A stretch of 64,000 nt of DNA, from contig JAWLBI010000001.1 of the NCBI GenBank assembly GCA_041394985.1, forward strand, positions 3,100,001 to 3,164,000, written 5' to 3'. Numbering within the stretch: position 1 is the stretch's first letter; each line of letters begins with the position of its first letter. The notes under the pieces were generated by a model. It saw only the letters and a list, made by a program, of their open reading frames with translations. It searched no databases and was not told the DNA's origin. A program made the translations under genes and the position numbers. Positions 26,741-35,700 of this stretch are shown here, one piece after another. Source of the DNA: JAGLON01 sp041394985 (GTDB lineage Bacteria > Zixibacteria > MSB-5A5 > GN15 > JAAZOE01).

Positions 26741-29433
26741 CCGACAAGCTCCCGTAAATTCATTTTAATCGGAAATACGAGTTTGGCGACCATACCGCCG
26801 CTTTGGGCAAAGGAGATTTGCCCCTCGATTTCCTGAGTTAGTGCCTCGACAACATGCTTCCCGATTCCGGCATCGGTCGTTTCACCTGAAGATGCTTCAC
26901 CACCGATTCCGTTATCTCGGACTTCGACAGTCACAAGATCATCGACACGACAGACCCGGACATATATTTCATCACACTCTCCGCGTTGAGGGAACGCATG
27001 CTTGAAAGCATTTGTCACGAGTTCATCGATTATAAGCCCACACGAAATGGCCAGATTCAATTCGATATACACAGGTTCGGAATCAACCTGCAGCCGAATA
27101 CCGCGATCCACTGCCTGGAATGAAACGGCCATTTGATTACATAATTCCTTACAATATCGGCCAAGATCGACATGTTTCAGGTCATCCGATCGATAGAGCA
27201 TTTCATGCACCAACGCCATTGCTCGAATTCTGCTCTGAAGGGTTTCGAATATTCTCGCAACAGCCTCATTCATTTCAATCGTATCGGAATACAATTCGGC
27301 CAATGATGACAACACCTGGAGGTTATTCTTCACCCGATGATGGGCCTCTTTAAAAAGAATATCCTTATTCTCCAGGGCCTGTTCCAATTTGGCGGTTCGG
27401 TGCTTTACCAGGTTTTCCAGATTATAGCGATGGCGTTCCAGTTCGGTTTCCGCCCGTTTTCGTTCGGTGATATCCCGACATACACCGATCGTAATCCTAT
27501 CTTTTCCCTGACCACTGGTAGTCAACGTCAATTCTATCGGGAATTCGATTCCATCGCCTCGTATCGCCGTTATCTCTCGAGGTTTCCCAATGATGTCACC
27601 CAATTCGCCATTTTCGAGGTACTCGCTCATAGCCCTCGTATGTCGGACCAGATATACTTCCGGTATCAACGGATCGATCGATTGCCCAAGCATCATGGAG
27701 CTCTCATAACCGAAGATTCGCTCTGCGGCAGGATTAAAAACGGTTATCTTGCCTTCCATATCAAGGGTTATGACGGCATCGGCATGCGAATCGATAATGG
27801 CCCGATTGAAAGCTTCATTTTTCTCGGCAATTTCTTTTGCTTTGCGCAATTCGGCATCGCGTCGCTTACGAGACGTGATATCCCGGACAACTACCTGAAA
27901 TACCAGCTTTCCATCAAGAGTCATCGGAGTAAGAAGAACTTCCGCGGGAAACGTCGTATGAGAATCGAATCTAAGGAATTCCCACTCAAAACAAAGTCGA
28001 CCGTGATCTTTTACCGATAGAATATGTTCTGTGTGCAGTGTTATCGAATGCTTTCCACCGGGTTGAGTCGGCGGAGACAGCGAGATCGGTTTTCGCGATA
28101 GGAAATCCCTTTTCGACTCAAGGCAAAACATACCGAGAGTCGCATCATTACAGTCTAATAGCTGATTCTCATCCATGAGAATTATTGCATCGCCGCCGGC
28201 ATTGAACAAGGTTCGGAATTTCGTCTCGGATCGGTGTAATTCAGCCTGGGCATTTTTAATATCGGTAACATCCCTGAACACGACCAGGGTCTCTATCAGT
28301 TTGCCCGATTTCCCTATTTGCGGCGAGGCAGTAACAGAGAGAGAGCGTTTTTGGCCATCCAATCGCGTAATGACATATTCATATCTTCCAATTGAGCCGG
28401 TACGCCTCAGCCCGGTTTGGAGTCGCAGAAAATCTGCAGTTTTCTTATCGACGAATTCGGACAGTCTATGGCCGATGAGCCCACCTTGCTTGAATCCAAA
28501 TATCTTGTCAGCGGCCGGGTTGGCAAATGCAAAATGATTACTCGTACTGAGAATTCCGATACCTTCTCCCTGATTCACGACAAGGTTGCGAAACAGCGTT
28601 TCGCTCTTGTGCAATTCATCCTCAGCCCGCTTTTTTTCCGTTATGTCCGTAAATACGCCGCGAAATCCAATCAATTGCCCCTGCGAATCCAAACGCGGAA
28701 CCCCGCTAAACTGCAAACAGACGAATATTCCATCTCGGGTGGCATACCAGATAGGCGTATCATTCCATGCGGTGCTGGTTTCGCCGGCATGATTCAGAAC
28801 GGCTGTAATAATCTTTGCATCGTCCTTTAGGGCAAATTCCGTCATTTTTATCCCGATCATCTCATCCGGTAAATATCCCAGGATATCTTTGACGCGCGTA
28901 GAACAATACAAATAACGACCATCGGAATCTATCTCCCATACCCAATCAGCAAGACTACCGACAATATCGCGATATCGTTCTTTACTCTCGGTTAATAGCG
29001 CCTGCTTTTCGGATATGCTTTTATCGGCCATTCGCAGGATGTAATACAAGATTGTCAGCAGTATGAGTGACATGGACAATACAGTAGCCGGAATAATATA
29101 ATCATACGGCCGGACAATATTCTCGGAGTTAGTGTGCATCGTAAAATAATCTGCGCCAACACCGGAAGCGATCAGGAATAAGATAATAGTCAATGGCAGG
29201 AGTAGTTTTTTCTGAATGACACCGGCAGTCACATATGAATTGGTTACGTCATAAAAGGCAACGAATTCCAATATCAACAGGTAGAAAAAGACAACATCGA
29301 TATGCAAATCTGCATGAAGAAATATCAGGCACCCGATACAGGCCAGTATCGGATAGAGAAAATACCGTTTTGCGATGACAAACCAATGTCTGTTATCAAC
29401 GGTATTATCAATATTGTGCTCTTCCGTGTTCAT
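26737..29433 (-). CDS. Membrane PAS-domain histidine kinase of the HisKA_2 type
   Basis: The 898-residue kinase starts with about six membrane helices (20-145), then four PAS domains (about 150-270, 275-395, 400-520 and 530-655; several end in FRDVTDIK/ITERKRAE-type linkers), and a C-terminal HisKA_2 region with FKEAHHRVKNNLQVLSSLAE carrying the phospho-accepting His. A HATPase of the HWE-related group closes it (ELVTNAFKHAFP, VRDNGIGG). It follows cheB by 37 bases and is coupled to the receiver at 26357. It probably adds a second input to the chemosensory system. PAS ligands cannot be read from the sequence. Confidence 0.9.
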   Translation of the reverse strand: MNTEEHNIDNTVDNRHWFVIAKRYFLYPILACIGCLIFLHADLHIDVVFFYLLILEFVAFYDVTNSYVTAGVIQKKLLLPLTIILFLIASGVGADYFTMHTNSENIVRPYDYIIPATVLSMSLILLTILYYILRMADKSISEKQALLTESKERYRDIVGSLADWVWEIDSDGRYLYCSTRVKDILGYLPDEMIGIKMTEFALKDDAKIITAVLNHAGETSTAWNDTPIWYATRDGIFVCLQFSGVPRLDSQGQLIGFRGVFTDITEKKRAEDELHKSETLFRNLVVNQGEGIGILSTSNHFAFANPAADKIFGFKQGGLIGHRLSEFVDKKTADFLRLQTGLRRTGSIGRYEYVITRLDGQKRSLSVTASPQIGKSGKLIETLVVFRDVTDIKNAQAELHRSETKFRTLFNAGGDAIILMDENQLLDCNDATLGMFCLESKRDFLSRKPISLSPPTQPGGKHSITLHTEHILSVKDHGRLCFEWEFLRFDSHTTFPAEVLLTPMTLDGKLVFQVVVRDITSRKRRDAELRKAKEIAEKNEAFNRAIIDSHADAVITLDMEGKITVFNPAAERIFGYESSMMLGQSIDPLIPEVYLVRHTRAMSEYLENGELGDIIGKPREITAIRGDGIEFPIELTLTTSGQGKDRITIGVCRDITERKRAETELERHRYNLENLVKHRTAKLEQALENKDILFKEAHHRVKNNLQVLSSLAELYSDTIEMNEAVARIFETLQSRIRAMALVHEMLYRSDDLKHVDLGRYCKELCNQMAVSFQAVDRGIRLQVDSEPVYIELNLAISCGLIIDELVTNAFKHAFPQRGECDEIYVRVCRVDDLVTVEVRDNGIGGEASSGETTDAGIGKHVVEALTQEIEGQISFAQSGGMVAKLVFPIKMNLRELVG

Positions 29434-29470
29434 GCTGATTCTCGTTTACGGTCTCATATCGGACGAAATG

Positions 29471-30559
29471 CTAAGCATTCACGACATCGTCCACGCTCGC
29501 CCGAATCAGGGCCCCGGCAATTTTATGAAGCGGTAGTACCTTATCTATTGCACCGATCGCAATTGCTTCCTTCGGCATACCGAAGACCACACAACTTTCC
29601 TCATCCTGCGCGACTGTAAATGCCCCAATGTTTTTCATTTCCATCATTCCGTTGGCACCGTCGTCGCCCATGCCGGTCAGAATCGCCGCAATGGCATTCT
29701 TTCCCGCGTATCGCGCCGCCGAGCGAAACAATACATCGACCGACGGCCGATGTCGACTGACCAGCGGCCCATCTTTCACCTGGACATAATATCTGGCGCC
29801 ACTCCTTTTCAGAAGAGTATGATGATTGCCGGGCGCAATGAGTACACGACCTCGTATGACGCTGTCTCCATCAGCGGCTTCCTTTACCATGACCTTGCAT
29901 GTGGAGTCGAGCCGGCGTGCAAAAGATGCCGTAAATTTCTCCGGCATATGTTGCACAACAACGGTACCGGGCGCATCCAGAGGAAATGATTCCAGGACTT
30001 CCCGAAGGGCTTCCGTACCGCCGGTAGACGCACCGATAACTATAACCTTTTCGGTTGTTCTCACCATTGCCGTGGTACTGGCTGCACTCAAGACGGCATC
30101 GGCGGTAAGTTTCTTTTCCGGCTGAATCGCTCGCCTCTTCAGTGGTTTAACTTTGGCCTGCGCCGCCGCCTTGACGGCATCACAAATGCGGATGCGCGCT
30201 TCCTTAAGAAATTCCTTGATCCCGAGCTTGGGTTTCGTAATGATTTCAACCGCGCCATACTCGAGGGCGCGAAATGTCGTTTCACAACCCGTTTCAGTCA
30301 AGCTTGAGCACATAACTACAGGAATGGGATGTTGGTGCATAAGTTTTTGTAAAAACGTAATCCCGTCCATGCGAGGCATTTCCACATCCAGCGTAATGAC
30401 ATCGGGTGCCTCGGCCTTGAGGCGTTCGACCGCAATAAACGGGTCTCCGGCTGTCGCGATCACTTTTATTTCCGGATCGCTTTCCAGAATTTCCGTCAGC
30501 GTCTGCCTGACAACTGCCGAATCATCCACGATGAGTACCTTGATTACTTTTCCGGCCAT
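29471..30559 (-). CDS. cheB: Chemotaxis protein-glutamate methylesterase CheB
   Basis: This 362-residue protein removes methyl groups from (and deamidates) chemoreceptors. It has a receiver domain (about 1-125; VDDSAVVRQ, phospho-site in ITLDVEMPRMDG) and a methylesterase domain (about 170-355). The catalytic triad segments are GASTGGTEAL (Ser), QHMPEKFTASFA (His) and TGMGDDGANG (Asp). It follows cheR by 14 bases and is part of the operon that starts at 40437. Confidence 0.95.
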   Translation of the reverse strand: MAGKVIKVLIVDDSAVVRQTLTEILESDPEIKVIATAGDPFIAVERLKAEAPDVITLDVEMPRMDGITFLQKLMHQHPIPVVMCSSLTETGCETTFRALEYGAVEIITKPKLGIKEFLKEARIRICDAVKAAAQAKVKPLKRRAIQPEKKLTADAVLSAASTTAMVRTTEKVIVIGASTGGTEALREVLESFPLDAPGTVVVQHMPEKFTASFARRLDSTCKVMVKEAADGDSVIRGRVLIAPGNHHTLLKRSGARYYVQVKDGPLVSRHRPSVDVLFRSAARYAGKNAIAAILTGMGDDGANGMMEMKNIGAFTVAQDEESCVVFGMPKEAIAIGAIDKVLPLHKIAGALIRASVDDVVNA

Positions 30560-30573
30560 AGCTTCGTAATTCC

Positions 30574-31461
30574 TTATTTTTTCTCCTCTTGTGACGCAAA
30601 AGGTTTTTGATAAATAGTCGGCGCCAGTAATTCAAAGCGATCCGATATTCCCGACAAAGTTTCTGAATGTCCGATGAACAATAGTCCCCCCGGATTCAGT
30701 TGGCGATACATCTGATTAATGAGTTTTACTCTCATGTCATGATCGAAGTATATAATGACATTGCGGCAAAAGATGATATCCATCTTTGACTGCATGCCAA
30801 AATCGAGCGATCTGAAGTTCAATCGGACGAAATTAACGGCATTGCGCAATTCCGGAACGATGCGAAACATCCCCTCGAATTTCCCTTTCCCCTTCATGAG
30901 ATACTTCATTTTCATGTATCCCGGAACCGGCTCGACTATTTCCCTCGTATAGACGGCTTTCCTGGCAATTTCGAGGACATGCGTCGAGATGTCGGTCGCA
31001 GTTATATGGAAATTGACGGTTTTGCCTCCAAAGAACTCGGCAAGGGTCATTGCAATCGTGTATGGTTCCTCACCGGTTGAGCACCCGGCGCTCCAGACAT
31101 TGATTCGATTGTGCACACGAAATCGCCTCCCGGAGACAATCTCCGGCAAACCAATTTCCGATAAAAACAAAAAGTGCTTTCGTTCGCGAAAAAACTCTGT
31201 TTTGTTTGTCGTTACCGCATTGATCAGGCTCTCGAGTTCAGTATGGCGAATCGCGTTGTCACTTAGATAATTATAATATTCCTCGTACGTTGAGAAGCCC
31301 AGGAGTATAAGTCTCTTGTAAAGCCTCGATTCGAGCATAGTGCGCTTTTGATCATTGAGCGTAATGCCGCACTCCGTGTGTATCAAGCCGCAGAACTTCT
31401 CGAACAGCCAGATCGGCATCGTGGGCATATCCATTTTCTGCCCGTTACAGGATTTCGTCAT
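30574..31461 (-). CDS. cheR: Chemotaxis methyltransferase CheR (full length)
   Basis: CheR transfers methyl groups from S-adenosylmethionine to receptor glutamates. The protein has the N-terminal helical domain (about 15-90) and the Rossmann domain with WSAGCSTGEEPYTIAMTLAEF-type motif I and the IIFCRNVIIYFDH segment. I prefer ATG 31461 (295 residues) to a GTG 39 bases upstream, because AAGGAGAT lies between the two. It is followed by cheB. A second, shorter CheR is encoded at 34935. Confidence 0.93.
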   Translation of the reverse strand: MTKSCNGQKMDMPTMPIWLFEKFCGLIHTECGITLNDQKRTMLESRLYKRLILLGFSTYEEYYNYLSDNAIRHTELESLINAVTTNKTEFFRERKHFLFLSEIGLPEIVSGRRFRVHNRINVWSAGCSTGEEPYTIAMTLAEFFGGKTVNFHITATDISTHVLEIARKAVYTREIVEPVPGYMKMKYLMKGKGKFEGMFRIVPELRNAVNFVRLNFRSLDFGMQSKMDIIFCRNVIIYFDHDMRVKLINQMYRQLNPGGLLFIGHSETLSGISDRFELLAPTIYQKPFASQEEKK

Positions 31462-31545
31462 ATTTCCTGTAAATCTCCTTCTTTTGTTTTTATTATCCAC
31501 GGGGCGCAGACAGGCTGTCGCCCCGCAGATCCACTAGGGGGGGTA

Positions 31546-32118
31546 TTACGCCGGTATTAATTCGTCCGGCGCTTCTTCCTTTTCGAGATTATCCTCGGCC
31601 TTGGTGTCAACAGACTGTTTCCTGCCTTCTGCATTTTGAACGGCGGAAGCGACCGCAGCCAGGTCACTTGAAGCCAGTACTTTGTCGATGTCGAGAATAA
31701 TCAGAAATTCCTCTCCCCTCTTTCCCATCCCTTTGATGAAATCGGTATTGAGTTTAGTGCCTAATGTCGGCGGAGGAGATATATTTCCGGGGTCGATATC
31801 GACCACTTCCTGAACAGAATCGGCCAGGGCACCCATCTGAATAATGTCGCCGTCAATAGTAACCTCCGCGATAATAATGCAGGTATCGACGGCCTTTTCG
31901 ATTGCCGACATCCCAAGCGTCAGACGGAGATCAATAATCGGGACGACATTGCCCCGCAGGTTAATAACTCCCTGCATATAAACAGGAGCGCGAGGTACTT
32001 TTGTCACATTCGTATAATCGAGTACCTCTCTGACCTTGGCGATCTCAAGGGCGAATTCCTCTTCGCCGAGCGTAAATGTCAGATACTGCCCCGATTCGAG
32101 TATTTCTTTGTTTTCCAT
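31546..32118 (-). CDS. cheW: Chemotaxis coupling protein CheW
   Basis: The 190-residue protein links receptors to CheA. The two SH3-like lobes (about 8-145) contain FALEIAKVREVLDY, PVYMQGVINLRGNVVPIIDLR-type and the C-terminal FLIILDIDKVL strand. An acidic tail of about 40 residues is dispensable in the family. GGGAG lies at the ribosome-site distance. It sits between the MCP and cheR genes. Confidence 0.94.
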   Translation of the reverse strand: MENKEILESGQYLTFTLGEEEFALEIAKVREVLDYTNVTKVPRAPVYMQGVINLRGNVVPIIDLRLTLGMSAIEKAVDTCIIIAEVTIDGDIIQMGALADSVQEVVDIDPGNISPPPTLGTKLNTDFIKGMGKRGEEFLIILDIDKVLASSDLAAVASAVQNAEGRKQSVDTKAEDNLEKEEAPDELIPA

Positions 32119-32138
32119 TATACATACTCCCTTCGGGG

Positions 32139-34919
32139 CTACACGTCCGCCCGCTCGAATTCATTATCATTCACATCGTCATCAAGTGCCAATACGAAGC
32201 CATCGGAGGGTTCTTCATGCTCCCTGATAACTTGCTCCGGCGTTACTCCGCTCGATTTCAACCGGCCCGAGGTTCGTTTCCTGCGACTCGTTGTTCTGAC
32301 ATTGTTTTTCAGCTTGAAGAATGAAGCAGTAGCCAGGAGCGAATCGGCCTGACCGTTAAGCTCTTCTGCCGAGGCAGCCATTTGTTCGGTGCCGCTGGAA
32401 TTCTGCTGAATTACGGTATCAAGCTGCTGAATTGCCTTGGTAACCTGATTGATGCCGTCTGCCTGTTCGCTGCTGGAGGCATTAATCTCCTGAATCAACT
32501 CGGCAGTCTTCTGAATACTCGGAACGATTTCGCGCAGCAATTTACCGGCGCGTTCTGAAACATCGACGCTGTCGATTGACAGGGTACTGATTTCCTTTGC
32601 CGCCGCCTGCGATCTCTCGGCCAGCTTGCGAACTTCTGCTGCCACTACGGCGAATCCTTTGCCATGCTCGCCGGCCCGAGCCGCCTCAATCGCCGCATTC
32701 AAGGCAAGCATGTTCGTCTGCCGCGCGATTTCCTCGATGATACCTATCTTGTCCGCGATACTGTTCATCGCATCGACGGTTTCGGCAACGGCTTTCCCGC
32801 CTTCGATGGCATCGTGCGCAGATTTTTCCGCAATCGCGGCGGTCTGCTGGGCATTGTCTGCATTTTGCTTAACCGTGCTGGACATTTCCTCCATCGAGCT
32901 CGAGACTTCCTCGATACTCGAAGCTTGCTCGGTCGCTCCCTGGGCCATTTGCTGAGCCGATGCACTGACCTGAGAACTGCCTGAAGCTACTTGATCGGCC
33001 GCCGTTTGAACATCGACGGCGAATCGGGTCAGATTGTCTATCATGGCGTTGATATTATTCTTAATCTCATTGAAGTCGCCTTTGTACTCCTCGACGATTT
33101 TGTCAGGAATATCGCCTCGCGAGATGCGCTCAACATATTCGGCAGTCATATTAATGGGTGCGGTAAAGGCATCACACAGATCATTGACGCCCTGCATCGT
33201 ACGCTGGAAGCCATTTATCTTGTATTCATCCGGATTTCCTCGCGAATCGAGCTTCCCTTCGACAATCGCATTGGCGAGGTCGGCGACATCGTTGACCGCC
33301 TTGTGCTCTTCCGAGATATCCATTACATACTCGAGACCGCCGACGATGTTTCCGTTTTCGTCCTTCAACGGAGCTCCGGTATAGCGAATCGGCAGATCAC
33401 CGGACGGCAGTTTCGCGATAGTATCGCTGGTACAGGTTTTGTCCTCGCGTATGGCCCTGGCAACCTGGCATTGCGGCGTATTGCAATGCGGAGTATTGAA
33501 AATCGTCGCACATTTTTTCCCGATTGCCTGCTGCGGAGTAAGCCCTCCTGCCGTTGCGCCGGCCGGATTGATGTATCGCACCGTCATATCCTTATCAACG
33601 ACCATAACCGGCGTCGGGATATTATTCAGATACTCGACCTTGGCATTAGCATCCGACATCAGAGTCGATATATTATTAACCATGATTTTAAAGGATTTGC
33701 TCAGCTTATCCTTCTCGGAGCGCGACTCGACCTGAACATTCAGATTATTATTGGCCACGGCATCGGCGTTATCACTAAAGCCTTTGATATAGGCAATGGC
33801 TTTGCGTAGCGAATCTGCCATAATACCGAGTTCATCCTTGGATGTATACGTCACATCCTGTTCGACATCTCCGAGTGAAATGCCATCGAGTACCTTGGCG
33901 ACCTCGGTCGCGGGTTGGGTAACGCCTCGGGTAATAACCCAGGCCAAAGACAAGCCGGCTATGACAGCCACGATGGACAGCCAGAGTATTTTCATGCTCG
34001 ATGCACTTATTACTTCCATCGTTTCGGCGTTGGCCGAGTCAGTATTTGTTTTGTAATATTCTTTCAGAGATTTGAGATATCCTCTTGTCTCCTTCAAAGC
34101 GGCCATCGTTTCGGTATCATAAATATGGTAGGCCTCGCGATTCACCTCTACCCCGGCGTGCACCCAATTAGTCGCCTCAGAGAATATTTCATCCAGTTGC
34201 TCCAGACTTGGCGAGATCTTCTCCTGGTACACCGATTCGGCACGCGCCCAGTTACCGCCTTTTTGCAGTCGCACCATCTCCTCGGCCGATTCATGCAGAT
34301 GCTGATGCGGTTTCTCGAACCGCTTCAATAGGGCACTGAATTGCGGATTGTCGGACTTATATTCATAGTACCATTTACCAAAGGCACATTGATAGGGATC
34401 TATGCCGCCGGTAAAGACCTGCTTTGACAGATTGGAATTGGCCGCCTGTTTTATCCATTCGAGATGATCGCGCCATTTTTCGGCTAGTAGCGTTTCGAGC
34501 ATTGGATCAATGGCTATGTACTTTTGACCGATGTGAGTGGCGGACTCATGTAGTTTCTTATGAGACACTTCCATTTCGCCGAGCACCTTGGCCAGATGCG
34601 GATCATTGGCTTTCTGGTTCTGCACTTCATCCGAGTACATCCAGATGCCTAATCCGCACTTATGATCATCGAGCTGAACCGTGACCTGAGTCACATGTTC
34701 ATCCAAAAAGAGACTGGCAAGTGAGGCCGACCAGTTTAAATGATCGATTTCCTTCTCCACCGCGAAGACAAGGCTGTTGTTTGATGCTTCCGAATACTTC
34801 GCCTTTTCTTCGATGGATTTAAAATCCGAATAGCTGAGAATACTGATAATGGCAAGAAGTACGAGAACGACTCCAAAGCCGATTCCCAGTTTTTTTCCGA
34901 TTCTGAGATTCTTAAACAT
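32139..34919 (-). CDS. Methyl-accepting chemotaxis protein with tandem CZB and PAS domains
   Basis: The 926-residue receptor has a membrane helix at about 10-30 and then two chemoreceptor zinc-binding-like (CZB) units at about 50-140 and 150-225. Each has the H...HxxCxxGxW pattern (DHKCGLGIW and DPYQCAFGKW) and a later histidine pair. A second membrane helix (about 310-330), HAMP, a cysteine-rich PAS domain (about 440-555, with C in GKKCATIF, HCNTPQC), another HAMP-like stretch and the MCP signalling hairpin (tip AALNAAIEAARAGEHGKGFAVVA-type) follow. CZB domains sense zinc or oxidants such as hypochlorite. Here the pair lies before the second membrane helix, so it should be periplasmic, which is unusual. 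Confidence 0.88.
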   Translation of the reverse strand: MFKNLRIGKKLGIGFGVVLVLLAIISILSYSDFKSIEEKAKYSEASNNSLVFAVEKEIDHLNWSASLASLFLDEHVTQVTVQLDDHKCGLGIWMYSDEVQNQKANDPHLAKVLGEMEVSHKKLHESATHIGQKYIAIDPMLETLLAEKWRDHLEWIKQAANSNLSKQVFTGGIDPYQCAFGKWYYEYKSDNPQFSALLKRFEKPHQHLHESAEEMVRLQKGGNWARAESVYQEKISPSLEQLDEIFSEATNWVHAGVEVNREAYHIYDTETMAALKETRGYLKSLKEYYKTNTDSANAETMEVISASSMKILWLSIVAVIAGLSLAWVITRGVTQPATEVAKVLDGISLGDVEQDVTYTSKDELGIMADSLRKAIAYIKGFSDNADAVANNNLNVQVESRSEKDKLSKSFKIMVNNISTLMSDANAKVEYLNNIPTPVMVVDKDMTVRYINPAGATAGGLTPQQAIGKKCATIFNTPHCNTPQCQVARAIREDKTCTSDTIAKLPSGDLPIRYTGAPLKDENGNIVGGLEYVMDISEEHKAVNDVADLANAIVEGKLDSRGNPDEYKINGFQRTMQGVNDLCDAFTAPINMTAEYVERISRGDIPDKIVEEYKGDFNEIKNNINAMIDNLTRFAVDVQTAADQVASGSSQVSASAQQMAQGATEQASSIEEVSSSMEEMSSTVKQNADNAQQTAAIAEKSAHDAIEGGKAVAETVDAMNSIADKIGIIEEIARQTNMLALNAAIEAARAGEHGKGFAVVAAEVRKLAERSQAAAKEISTLSIDSVDVSERAGKLLREIVPSIQKTAELIQEINASSSEQADGINQVTKAIQQLDTVIQQNSSGTEQMAASAEELNGQADSLLATASFFKLKNNVRTTSRRKRTSGRLKSSGVTPEQVIREHEEPSDGFVLALDDDVNDNEFERADV

Positions 34920-34934
34920 TACTCCGAATCCTCC

Positions 34935-35666
34935 TCATTGATTTACCATGCCGCTGATTCGGCAAATCATATCCTGTTGCGCGGCTGTTCTAGTATCTAT
35001 TTTCGATTTTTCATTAGAGACTGATTTAGTTTTCAACACCAATGATGTCCGGGATGTCGCAGGGATGGTCACTTTACGATAAATTTTGGCATGAGACATC
35101 GCCGGCTCAAACAAGTGTGAAACCGCTTCCGGCAATTTTTGCGACTGTTCAGTCGCGAGATATCCACCGTTGACTAATGCCTTATGGAACATATGAAGTA
35201 TTTTTACCTGAGCTGAAGGATCGAAATGCAAGAGGACGTTCTTGCACACGATTAGACTAAAGTCCATTCGAGGAGGCTCGTATGACAATAGATCATGGCG
35301 CTCAAACTGCAGGCGATTTCTTATCTCGTCTTTAATTTTGTATCCCCGGTACCCTATCGATTCGAAGTGCCTGTGGATAACATCTTGCGGCACTCTGTCC
35401 AAATCCGATTGAGGGTAGATACCTGAATTGATCTGATGGCCGTATCGATCCATTTCATCGATATCCGTGGCATGGATATACACATTCCGAAATACCATAT
35501 ACCCCATACTGTCCCGCAGGAGCATCGCAAGCGTATATGGTTCCGCCCCTCGCGCACAGCCGGCATCCCAGATTCGGATAAATCTGCGGTCCCGCAAATG
35601 CGGAATGACGAAGTCCCGTATCGCTTCCAGAGTCTGAGAATCTCGGAAAAAGTAAGAAAAAGCCAC
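34935..35666 (-). CDS. Short CheR-like methyltransferase lacking the N-terminal domain
   Basis: The 243-residue protein keeps the SAM-binding domain (WDAGCARGAEPYTLAMLL; LIVCKNVLLHFDPSAQ) but not the positively charged N-terminal helical domain used to dock on receptors. A polar tail of about 45 residues replaces the usual C-terminus. The GTG start has a G-rich ribosome site. It lies between cheA and the MCP gene. It may methylate the nearby receptor or the coiled-coil protein at 38521, while the full-length CheR serves others. Whether it is active cannot be told. Confidence 0.85.
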   Translation of the reverse strand: MAFSYFFRDSQTLEAIRDFVIPHLRDRRFIRIWDAGCARGAEPYTLAMLLRDSMGYMVFRNVYIHATDIDEMDRYGHQINSGIYPQSDLDRVPQDVIHRHFESIGYRGYKIKDEIRNRLQFERHDLLSYEPPRMDFSLIVCKNVLLHFDPSAQVKILHMFHKALVNGGYLATEQSQKLPEAVSHLFEPAMSHAKIYRKVTIPATSRTSLVLKTKSVSNEKSKIDTRTAAQQDMICRISGMVNQ

Positions 35667-35700
35667 TGAACCGCCCCCCTTTAGCAGTAACTCGGTGTCG

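Noticed and set aside
27337..28020. Plus-strand open frame of 227 codons
   Set aside because: Antisense to the PAS domains of the kinase at 26737.
32991..33809. Plus-strand open frame of 272 codons
   Set aside because: Lies wholly opposite the MCP coding sequence, with no ribosome site and no recognisable domain.
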